A stretch of 64,000 bases of DNA, taken from positions 142,239 through 206,238 of the forward strand of contig NZ_KQ948746.1 of NCBI RefSeq assembly GCF_001514195.1, read 5' to 3'. How positions within the stretch are numbered: position 1 is the stretch's first letter; each line of letters starts with the position of its first letter. The translations under genes and the position numbers were made by a program. Below are positions 57,071 to 64,000 of the stretch, piece after piece. The notes below the pieces were generated by a model that ran no database searches, was not told where the DNA came from, and worked only from the letters and a program-made list of their open reading frames with translations. The stretch comes from Streptomyces griseorubiginosus (GTDB taxonomy: Bacteria; Actinomycetota; Actinomycetes; Streptomycetales; Streptomycetaceae).

Positions 57071-57148
57071 CCAGGAGCCGTGCGGGACTCCAGGAGCCGG
57101 TGCGAAACTCCAGGAGCCGATGCGGGACTCCAGGAGCCGGTGCGGGCC
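57071..57148. repeat. 20-bp tandem repeat, four copies
   Basis: CCAGGAGCCGGTGCGGGACT-type units begin at 57071, 57090, 57110 and 57130, directly after the sortase stop. The first copy lacks one base. The stretch to 57384 holds no other supported feature. Confidence 0.88.
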
Positions 57149-57384
57149 CGCACCTGGCCCGGTCGGCAACCCGCTCCCCCCGAAGTCGCCGACCGGGCCG
57201 GTCCTCGACCGCGCGCGCCCGGGCTGCGGGAGTAACCCGGCGACGGCGCGGGAGGCCTGGGAGACACGGTGGGTGCCGACTGCGGCCGGGGGCTGGGGCC
57301 GAATCGCTACGGAAAGACTCTAGAACGGATGTGCGCCCGGGCCTAGGGGCCGGTCGACGGCAGGCCCGGGCTCCTGGCTCTCCG

Positions 57385-58183
57385 TCATACGCCCTGGTGA
57401 CCCGGGCTCCACGCCGGTCCCTCGGGGCCTTCGTCGATCTCCCGGCGCAGTTCGGCGTCGGCCGCGGCACCCTCGATGACCATGCCCGCCGCCCGGTCCA
57501 GGGCGAGCCGGCGCCGCCGCGCGTACTGCCGCAGCGCGACGAACGCCTGGTCGGCGCGCACCCCCCCAGCGCTCCGCCAGCATGCCCTTGGCCTGCTCGA
57601 TACGGACCCTGCTCGACAGGGCCTCCTGCAACTGCCCCGACAGCGTGCGGCATCGGGTGTAGGCGCGGCGGTTCTGGAGGCCGAGCGCGGCGGCGTCGGC
57701 GAGGACCTGGGCCACCTCGAGTCCGGGAGGGGTGGCCACGTGGCGCGACGGTGGCGTCGGCACGGACACGTTGAGCGCGCCGAGCAGTTGGTCGCGGCGG
57801 CGCAGGGGGACGGCGATGGTGGTCAGGATGTCGTGCCGGAGCGCCCGTTCGGTGAAGCCGGGCCGGCGGGCGGCCGCGTGGGCGACCCGGATGGAGACCG
57901 GCGGGACGGGCCTGCCGGAGCCGTAACTCTCCAGACACGGCCCGCCGCCGAGCTGCGTCTCCAGCAGGTCGAGCCCCAGCCGCTCGTACCGGCTGCTCGC
58001 GGCCGGCGACACCGGCCGGCCCCCGTCGATCAGCATCACCCCGGCCGCCCGCGCGTTCAGCAGTTCCACACAGTGATCGGAGACCCGTTGCAGATGGCGC
58101 GTCGCGTCGAAGTCCTCGGCGAGGGTGTCCGCCGCCTCCACCAGCGCCGAGGCCGGCCGGAACTCCCTGGTGGCGTACCGCAT
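57385..58183 (-). pseudogene. GAF-ANTAR regulator with a frameshift in a 7-base G run
   Basis: Translation starts at 58183 (MRYATREFRPASALVEAADT, GGGGAG upstream). A GAF domain spans residues about 15-165, and the ANTAR domain starts RIEQAKGMLAERWG. At the C7 run 57562-57568 (G7 on the coding strand) the frame breaks; as read, it continues with nonsense to 57320. Removing one G gives VRADQAFVALRQYARRRRLA and ends WSPGHQGV at the stop 57385, a perfect ANTAR. The protein would be an RNA-binding antiterminator. The break is a phase-variable run, a loss of function or a sequencing error. Confidence 0.82.
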
Positions 58184-58348
58184 CGCTGAGCACTCCCCTT
58201 CACCGACGAGCGCCCCCGTACAGGCGCGCACCTACCCGGCCCTCCCGGCGCTGTAACAGCTCCTGGACAAGGCTCGGACGACCTCGTGGGCGGCGCGTCC
58301 GATGTGTCACGATTGAGACTTGCCACAGTGCACCCAGGGGGGAATTGG

Positions 58349-59410
58349 ATGTACGTCAGCAGGCGGGCCAGGACGGCCGGGGCCACCACGGCCGGGGCCA
58401 GGACGGCGACCCGCGCAGGGGCCTGTGCGGCGGTGCTGGGGGCGGCACTGCTGCTGGCCGCGTGTTCCACGTCGGACGGCGGGAACGAGGGGGACGAAGG
58501 CGACAAGCCCGGTGCGGGCATCACCCAGCAGCCCAAGGAGGCCGACCCGTTCTGGGTCAACCCGGACGGCAACGCGGCCCGGCAGGTCGCCGCGTACGAG
58601 AAGAGCGGCAAGGACGCCGAGGCCGGGCAGATCCGCAAGATCGCCCAGCAGCCCACCGGCGAGTGGATCGGCGTGGAGCAACCCGAGCAGGAGGCCCGCG
58701 GCTTCACCGAGGCCGCGGACAAGGCGGGCCGCAGGGCCCTGCTGGTCCTCTACAACATCCCGCACCGCGACTGCGGCCAGTACTCCCAGGGCGGTGCCGC
58801 CGACGGCGACGCCTACCGGGCCTGGATCGACGGCGTGGCGGCGGGCATCGGCGACCGCGCGGCCACGGTGATCCTCGAACCGGACGCCGTACTGCACCTG
58901 GTCGACGGCTGCACGAAGGACGAGTTCCACGAGGAGCGCTACAACCTCCTCAGCGGCGCCGTCGAGAAGCTCAAGTCCCTGAAGAACACGAAGGTCTACC
59001 TGGACGCGGGCAACGCGGGCTGGGGCCACCCCGACCAGATCTACGAGCCCCTCAACCGGGCGGGCATCGCCGAGGCCGACGGCTTCTCGGTGAACGTCTC
59101 CAACTTCTACTCCACCGAGGACTCCATCGCCTACGGCAGGCAGCTCTCCGCGAAGGTCGGCAACAAGCACTTCGTCATCGACACCAGCCGCAACGGCAAC
59201 GGCCCGTACAAGTCCGGCGCCGAGAAGGAGCGTTGGTGCAACCCCCCGGGCAGGGCGTTGGGGGAGACGCCGACAATAAAGACAGCGGACCCGCTCGTGG
59301 ACGCCTACTTGTGGGTCAAGCGCCCAGGAGAGTCGGACGGCGAATGCAAGGGCGGCCCGAAGGCGGGGGAGTGGTGGCCCGACTATGCCTTGAAATTGGC
59401 GCGAGGTTAG
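58349..59410 (+). CDS. cslZ: GH6-family cellulase-like lipoprotein (CslZ type)
   Basis: A 353-aa protein starting at ATG 58349 (MYVSRRARTAGATTAGARTA) with a lipobox LLAAC at about residue 39, so it is anchored outside the membrane. GH6 features: DPFWVNPDGNAARQVAAYEK, ALLVLYNIPHRDCGQYSQGG, TVILEPDAVLHL with a catalytic Asp, VYLDAGNAGWGHPDQIYEPL, and a final WCNPPGRALG region. In S. coelicolor and S. lividans the corresponding gene lies beside cslA-glxA and is proposed to trim the glucan; convergence with glxA here matches. Confidence 0.88.
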   Translation: MYVSRRARTAGATTAGARTATRAGACAAVLGAALLLAACSTSDGGNEGDEGDKPGAGITQQPKEADPFWVNPDGNAARQVAAYEKSGKDAEAGQIRKIAQQPTGEWIGVEQPEQEARGFTEAADKAGRRALLVLYNIPHRDCGQYSQGGAADGDAYRAWIDGVAAGIGDRAATVILEPDAVLHLVDGCTKDEFHEERYNLLSGAVEKLKSLKNTKVYLDAGNAGWGHPDQIYEPLNRAGIAEADGFSVNVSNFYSTEDSIAYGRQLSAKVGNKHFVIDTSRNGNGPYKSGAEKERWCNPPGRALGETPTIKTADPLVDAYLWVKRPGESDGECKGGPKAGEWWPDYALKLARG

Positions 59411-59475
59411 CCCACTCAGGGGCGCGGGGCTGTATCGATTTGCGGCTCCGCCGCGTGGGCGCGACCAGCCACGAA
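59411..59475. repeat. Recurrent intergenic element, copy A2
   Basis: CAGGGGCGCGGGGCTGTATC followed by GCGGCTCCGCCGCGTGGGCG and CGACCAGCCACG. It is nearly identical to the copy at 5578-5659 but differs in the TATCGATT/TGTTGAAT stretch. It lies directly after the GH6 stop. Confidence 0.85.
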
Positions 59476-59510
59476 CGCTCCCGCACCCGAAGTCATAGGT
59501 GCGGGAGCGT
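59475..59510. terminator. Bidirectional terminator between cslZ and glxA
   Basis: ACGCTCCCGCACC (59475-59487) pairs perfectly with GGTGCGGGAGCGT (59498-59510) across a 10-base loop. Genes converge here; CTTTGG follows on the plus strand. Confidence 0.88.
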
Positions 59511-59523
59511 CTTTGGGCCCGGC

Positions 59524-61461
59524 TTATGGCACGCGGACCCACTGTGCCTTGCTGGGCGTCCCCTGATCATCGTCGACGAACAGCATGTACCACCCCGACT
59601 GCACCAGGTTCTTGTTCTGAGGCATCGTCACCTTCACCTGGTCCCCCGACACGGTGAACTTCATCTCGATGGACCGCTGATCCACATCCGTCACATGAGT
59701 AGACGCACTGGGCCGGATCAACCGCACCTTCTTGATCACAGAAGCCTGCGGAGAGGTGAACGTCCCGGACGCGCCCCGCGCGATCGTCTGCGGCCCCCCG
59801 GACAGCGAAGGACGTGAATCCCGGTACAGATAAGGCGGCGTGTAGATCTCGATCCGCTGCTCGAACACCCCCGGCTTCGTGTTCGCCGCGTCCCCGTACA
59901 AGGAGTCGGACCCGAAGAACATCACCCGCCCGTCCGGCAGCAGCAGCGACCCGGAGTGGTAGTTCCGCCCCACGAGGGGATCGGCCACCGACTCGAACGT
60001 GTTCGTGTCCGGGTGGTACAGCCGCGCCTGGAGGATGTTGGAGTTCCCGCGCCCGCGGTAGTCCTCCGAGCCCCCGGACACCAGCACGCTGTCGTCGGGA
60101 AGGATCGACGCCTGCGGATACCGCGTCCCCTTCTCCAGCGTCGGCCCGTCGACGAAGCGCGGGCTGTCCGCCTTCAGATCGACGATCCGCGTCCGGTTGC
60201 TGGACTGCGCGGACTCACCGACCCCGCCCCCGCCGATCACCATGAACTTCTCGTCCTGGGCCGGAGGCAGCAGAACCGTGCCGGAGGTCTCCATCTCCTT
60301 GGCGTCGCTGAGTCCCGGGATCTTCGTGAACCTGTTGCTGGCCACGTCCCAGATCCCGGGGTCACGCCCCACGTTGTCCGGCCCGTACCCCGCGTTCGAC
60401 CCCGAGTAGAAGATCTTGCCGTTCTGCATGAGGAACAGCGCGGGGTAGGTCGGGAACTGCCGGATCTTCGGCGTGTACGTCCACTTCTTGGTCTTCGGGT
60501 CGAAGACCTCGTTCTTGCCCGGCACCAGCTGACCGATGTCGTCGAGCCCGGAGACGCTGAGGATCTTCCCGTCGCTCAGGGTGGTGAGCGTCGGGTACCA
60601 GCGGGCCTCCTTCATCGGGTCGACCTTGATGTACTTCTCGGCGACCGGGTCGAACTCGAAGGCGTCCCGGATCCCCTGGAAGTCCTTCTTGTCGAGGGCC
60701 AGCTTCTGCGCGATGCCGTAGGTGTTGCGCGCGTCCGCCCCGGTCAGCCCGCGGATCCGGTAGTTGTCCTGGGTGCCGGTCTCGTACTTGCGCCCGCTCT
60801 TCTGCGCCTCGACGTAGATCCGCCCGAGCCCCGGGTCGTTGCGCAGGAACTTCCCGGTCTTCTTGTCGAAGACCTTCGTGGCCCGCTCGACGACGACCGG
60901 GTCCTTGGAGACGAAGGTCTTGCCGCCCTCCTTGCCGGTGAAGGTGGTGCCCGCCGGCAGGGTGATCGGCTTGTCCGGGTTCTCGTTGTGGACGATCATC
61001 AGGCCGCCGGCCTTCGTCACGTCCCCCTTGAGCTTCTCGTACCGCTTGGTGCCACCGGCGATCAGCAGATTGCCGTTCGCGAGCTGGGTGTGCCCGGTGC
61101 AGAACAGGTCGCTCGGCGTCGGCACCTTCTTGATCGTGCCCTTGACCGGGTCCCAGATCCGGGTGTCGAACCTCTTCGCGTCGAAGTTGTCCTGGTTGTT
61201 GCCGGACCCCGCCACCAGCAGCACCTTCCCGGTGCGCAGCAGCGCCGCGTGGATGGTGTTCTGCCGGTACTCCTTCGGGAACCGGACGATCTCCCACTTG
61301 CCGTTCGCGGCTTTGTACTCGGGCTTGTTGATTTGGTACTGGTGGTATTTCGCCGTCCCGAAGCGGTACAGCCACGGGCCGTTCATCCCGGCCAGCGCCA
61401 GCACCACCGCCGTGCCGATCGCGAGTCGACGGGCGCGGCGGCGGCCTGCACGGTCGTTCAT
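59524..61461 (-). CDS. glxA: GlxA, copper radical (galactose/glyoxal) oxidase
   Basis: A 645-aa membrane-anchored oxidase starting MNDRAGRRRARRLAIGTAVV (complement 61459-61461), with an anchor helix at about 13-27. The bulk is a Kelch-type beta-propeller (GKVLLVAGSGNNQDNF, NGNLLIAGGTKRYEKL, DDSVLVSGGSEDYRGRG, DGRVMFFGSDSLYGD). The C-terminus is a DUF1929 domain (IEIYTPPYLYRDSRPSLSGG), with copper ligands expected in GRNYHSGSLLLPDG and STHVTDVDQRS. GlxA oxidises the CslA glucan at hyphal tips and is required for aerial growth on some media. It overlaps cslA by 4 bases. Confidence 0.95.
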   Translation of the reverse strand: MNDRAGRRRARRLAIGTAVVLALAGMNGPWLYRFGTAKYHQYQINKPEYKAANGKWEIVRFPKEYRQNTIHAALLRTGKVLLVAGSGNNQDNFDAKRFDTRIWDPVKGTIKKVPTPSDLFCTGHTQLANGNLLIAGGTKRYEKLKGDVTKAGGLMIVHNENPDKPITLPAGTTFTGKEGGKTFVSKDPVVVERATKVFDKKTGKFLRNDPGLGRIYVEAQKSGRKYETGTQDNYRIRGLTGADARNTYGIAQKLALDKKDFQGIRDAFEFDPVAEKYIKVDPMKEARWYPTLTTLSDGKILSVSGLDDIGQLVPGKNEVFDPKTKKWTYTPKIRQFPTYPALFLMQNGKIFYSGSNAGYGPDNVGRDPGIWDVASNRFTKIPGLSDAKEMETSGTVLLPPAQDEKFMVIGGGGVGESAQSSNRTRIVDLKADSPRFVDGPTLEKGTRYPQASILPDDSVLVSGGSEDYRGRGNSNILQARLYHPDTNTFESVADPLVGRNYHSGSLLLPDGRVMFFGSDSLYGDAANTKPGVFEQRIEIYTPPYLYRDSRPSLSGGPQTIARGASGTFTSPQASVIKKVRLIRPSASTHVTDVDQRSIEMKFTVSGDQVKVTMPQNKNLVQSGWYMLFVDDDQGTPSKAQWVRVP

Positions 61462-63467
61462 TCCTTACGTCCCCCGAATCCACCGAGGGCGATCTGCATC
61501 GTCTGGTCCTTGCCCTCGTCCTGCGTGTGCGTCTCCGCCCAGCTCGGCTTCTGCGCCGGGGCGTGCGGGGCGGCGGCAGCCGTCTGTGGCTGCGGTTGCG
61601 GCTGGTGGTACGGCGTCCGCGCCTCGGCGTGTGCCGGCAGTTGGGCCGGGACCACCGTCTGCGGTGGTGCTCCGGCGGACTTTTTGCGGGTCTGCCGCAG
61701 CATGTGCCGCCAGGTGAGGATCGGTGTCGCCGTGATCAGCATGGCGAAGGTGGCCCAGATGATCATCGCGGGGTGCGAGTGCCCCAGGGCGACGCCGACG
61801 CCGATCGAGCCGCCGAAGATCGCGATGAAGTACCAGTGGTAGCGGAAGGTGCCGAACCACCGGTCGGGGCTGGCCGAGTCGCCCTTGGGCGTGACCACGA
61901 ACTTGCTCTTGCGCCGCAGCACCGCGTCGACCAGCGCCTTCGCGTACAGCGGGGCGGACAGCGCCGACATCACCATGCCCGCGACTCCGCCGGAGCCCTC
62001 GGGCTCGTGCGGGGAGACGTTGTGGCGGCGGTTCCAGATGTACAGGCCGATCTGGAGCGCGGAGGCGTTGCCGTAGAGCATCAGCCACACGGTCGGGTCG
62101 ATGTTCACACCCGAGGCGCCCAGGCCCAGGAACAGCGCGCAGCTCAGGGCCGCGAGGATCCAGTTGAGGGCGGACATCGGGTAGAAGATGATCATCATCG
62201 TGTAGTTGAAGAGCTTGGTCGGCGGCAGCGAGTACCAGCCCTTCCAGTACTGCTTGAGGATCGTCTCGTACGTCCCTCGCGACCAGCGCATCTGCTGGGT
62301 GAAGAAGTCGGTCCAGGCGCTGGGTCCCTCGCCGACGGCGAGGACGTCCGGCGTGTAGACCGAGCGCCATTTCCTCCCGGTGGCCGGGTTCTTGTGGCGG
62401 TGCATCTCGAACCCGGTCGCCATGTCCTCGGTGATCGAGTCGTAGAGCCCGCCGATCTGCTTGAGCGCGCTGATCCGTACGGCGTTGGAGGTGCCCACGA
62501 ACATGGGGGAGCCGTACTTGTTGCCGGCCCGCTGGATCAGGGCGTGGAAGAGGAACTGCTGGGACTCGGCGGCCTTGGTGACGAAGTTGTCGTAGTTGCC
62601 GTAGACCTGCGGGCCGATCACGAAGCCGACGTCCGGGTCGCGGAAGAAGCCGAGCATCCGCTCCAGGTAGTTGGGCAGCGGCACGTGGTCGGTGTCCACC
62701 GAGGCGAAGAAGTCGTACTCGTCGCCGTGCGCGTCCAGCCAGGCGTTGTAGTTGCCGTGCTTGGTCTTCGCCCGGTGTGCCCCCTTGGGCTGGTTCCACT
62801 TCTCGACGCCCTTGCGGGAGAAGTGGTGCACACCGAGGCGCGCGCAGACCTCCTTGACTGCCGGGTCGTCGCCCTCGTCCAGGAGCCAGACGTGCATGAG
62901 GCCCCGGTGGCGGATCCTGACTGCGGCTTCCAGGGTCTTCGTCACCATCTCCAGCGGCTCCTTGCCGGGCACGAAGGAGGTGAGGAAGGCGACTCTGGTA
63001 CCGGTCTCGGGCACCACGGGGATCGGGTCCCGGGCGACGAGGGTGGCGTGCGCGTTGGACAGGACGTTCATGCAGCGGAAGAACTCGATCAGGCCGATCG
63101 AGACCAGCATGACGATGTCCAGGGCCGGCAGCCACGAGAAGGCCGGGTAGTCACGCTCGGTCCAGTGCTCGGGCTGGAGCAGCCAGGCCAGCAGGACCAG
63201 GGAGAGCAGCGGGGCCGCGGCGAGCATCAGGGCGACTCTGATGCGGTGCGGCTCCTGTGAGATCAGCGAGCGGTACTGGACCTTGTAGGGCTTGTCCGGG
63301 TCGGGCTGGGTGAGAGGACCTGCCAGTCTGCTGTAGTGCTCGTAGTCGTACTTCGGAAGCGTCCTCTCCGTGCGGCGCAGCGTGCCGGTCCGATGCGAAG
63401 GCAGCCTGAACTGTGTGGTTTCGGACGGGTCGAAGTTCTGCCGGGCGCCCGTCGGCGTCGACGTCAT
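61458..63467 (-). CDS. cslA: CslA, cellulose synthase-like glycosyltransferase
   Basis: A 669-aa GT2 enzyme starting at MTSTPTGARQNFDPSETTQF (complement 63465-63467). Two N-terminal helices (ALMLAAAPLLSLVLLAWLLQ, ALDIVMLVSIGLIEFF) precede the catalytic part: HGDEYDFFASVDTDHVPLPN with the Asp-x-Asp, SITEDMATGFEMH with the TED motif, and TQQMRWSRGTYETIL with QxxRW. Several helices and a Pro/Gln-rich cytoplasmic tail follow. It makes a beta-glucan at hyphal tips, partnering with GlxA and, by knowledge of S. coelicolor, DivIVA. Confidence 0.96.
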   Translation of the reverse strand: MTSTPTGARQNFDPSETTQFRLPSHRTGTLRRTERTLPKYDYEHYSRLAGPLTQPDPDKPYKVQYRSLISQEPHRIRVALMLAAAPLLSLVLLAWLLQPEHWTERDYPAFSWLPALDIVMLVSIGLIEFFRCMNVLSNAHATLVARDPIPVVPETGTRVAFLTSFVPGKEPLEMVTKTLEAAVRIRHRGLMHVWLLDEGDDPAVKEVCARLGVHHFSRKGVEKWNQPKGAHRAKTKHGNYNAWLDAHGDEYDFFASVDTDHVPLPNYLERMLGFFRDPDVGFVIGPQVYGNYDNFVTKAAESQQFLFHALIQRAGNKYGSPMFVGTSNAVRISALKQIGGLYDSITEDMATGFEMHRHKNPATGRKWRSVYTPDVLAVGEGPSAWTDFFTQQMRWSRGTYETILKQYWKGWYSLPPTKLFNYTMMIIFYPMSALNWILAALSCALFLGLGASGVNIDPTVWLMLYGNASALQIGLYIWNRRHNVSPHEPEGSGGVAGMVMSALSAPLYAKALVDAVLRRKSKFVVTPKGDSASPDRWFGTFRYHWYFIAIFGGSIGVGVALGHSHPAMIIWATFAMLITATPILTWRHMLRQTRKKSAGAPPQTVVPAQLPAHAEARTPYHQPQPQPQTAAAAPHAPAQKPSWAETHTQDEGKDQTMQIALGGFGGRKE

Positions 63468-64000
63468 GAGTCATCCCCCCACACGCGGACGCGGCCGCGT
63501 GTTGTCGTTTCCTTACGGCTGGTCCGGTCCCCCTCGACCTTCACAGCCGTATCAGTGGTGGGCCGCAGTCACCACAATCCTCACCATGTCAGACATGTGA
63601 AAGCGGCCTTCCGGTTGCAGACGCCCCCTCCGGCATCCTCAGCAGCGGGGCCCCTTTCCCCGCAACTCTGGCAACCGTCTCCTTGCCCCCCAACTGCCGC
63701 GTATACGCAGCATCTTGAAAACCAGGGTTCTACGGTGCTCATCATGATCGCAAGATGCGAAACGCGGTGTTTACCGGTCATACGTGTTCATTGTTGCGCC
63801 TGTCGCACAAGAAGACCCACGCTTTGAGAAACCGCCCGCCGGGACCCCCACACCAAGAGGAATCATCGAATACGCGTGCGCCTCGACGAGGGGGCTCGCT
63901 TTCACGGAGGGCCTTCGATCGCACGTGCGCGTTGACGCGAGACTCCGGCAACGCCGAAGGCCCCCCGTTTCCACGGAGGGCCTTCGATCACGCGTGCGCC
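63468..64000. promoter_or_regulatory. Upstream region of cslA with palindromes and a duplicated segment
   Basis: No gene is credible in these 533 bases. ACACGCGG/CCGCGTGT around 63480-63501 forms a hairpin in the cslA leader. CATGTC-A-GACATG (63585-63597) is a perfect palindrome about 118 bases upstream of the cslA start, a candidate operator. At the right end GAAGGCCCCCCG (63956-63967) pairs with CGGAGGGCCTTC (63974-63985). The text CACGGAGGGCCTTCGATC is present at about 63903 and 63972, each followed by a CACGTGCGC/CACGCGTGCGC tail, so a 69-base unit is duplicated. Confidence 0.55.

Noticed and set aside
55668..58193. 841-codon minus-strand open frame across the sortase genes
   Set aside because: Mostly an antisense shadow of the secreted protein and sortase F; only its first part overlaps the frame-shifted regulator.
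63581..63974. Short minus-strand open frames at the right edge
   Set aside because: No ribosome binding site, no recognisable domain, and they run through the duplicated hairpin unit.

Overview
The window is high-GC actinobacterial DNA, almost certainly Streptomyces. Codon third positions are strongly G/C, GTG starts and purine-rich ribosome binding sites are common, and many lineage-typical families appear: an SsgA-like protein, an HTH/DUF397/ATPase set, DUF6247, DasR sites, class E and F sortases, and a CslA/GlxA pair. From memory, the gene order at both ends resembles the S. coelicolor chromosome between clpS and cslA; I could not run an alignment.

Left part (1-15.5 kb) is housekeeping: the end of pncB, clpS, a DUF2017 gene, an amino acid permease, then mec-cysO-cysM for CysO-dependent cysteine synthesis with a short leader peptide ending in Cys before cysO. 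Next come a PemK/MazF-like gene, a metallo-beta-lactamase-fold hydrolase, the N-acetylglucosamine PTS genes nagE2, nagE1 and nagF with three DasR-type operators, rph, a small lipoprotein, rdgB, tRNA-Leu(TAG) with two tandem HNH endonuclease genes, bcp, a DUF3618 protein, a GroES-like protein, and an SMR guanidinium exporter behind a guanidine-III riboswitch.

Middle part (15.5-35.4 kb): a bifunctional penicillin-binding protein, a three-gene ABC exporter, a DUF1707 protein, an SGNH hydrolase, a DUF445 protein, an MFS carrier, an Hsp18-type heat-shock protein, a frameshifted membrane-protein gene, an SsgA-like gene, a 629-aa sigma factor fused to a zinc-finger/membrane/proline-repeat tail, and a BtrH-like orphan.

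An accessory stretch (about 35.4-41.8 kb) has visibly lower GC in its largest gene. It carries a DUF6247 pair, an HTH/DUF397 pair with a divergent ATPase, and a two-gene unit encoding a PLD-nuclease/SF2-helicase/DUF3427 protein and an Apt-like phosphoribosyltransferase. This unit is the best candidate for an undescribed, possibly defensive, system.

Right part (42-64 kb) is mostly envelope and carbohydrate functions: VOC and DHFR-like proteins, a SEC-C protein, a GH30 glycosidase, a class E sortase, an HxlR remnant, a DUF6412 protein with in-frame repeats, a second YidC, an FAH-family hydrolase, an F420-type oxidoreductase, a UPF0303-Gfo/Idh/MocA operon divergent from a ROK regulator across a 27-bp palindrome, an LAxTG surface protein, a NagD-like phosphatase, a secreted protein with a class F sortase, a frameshifted GAF-ANTAR regulator, and GH6, glxA and cslA for the hyphal-tip glucan. 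Short tandem repeats and a recurring palindromic intergenic element are scattered throughout.
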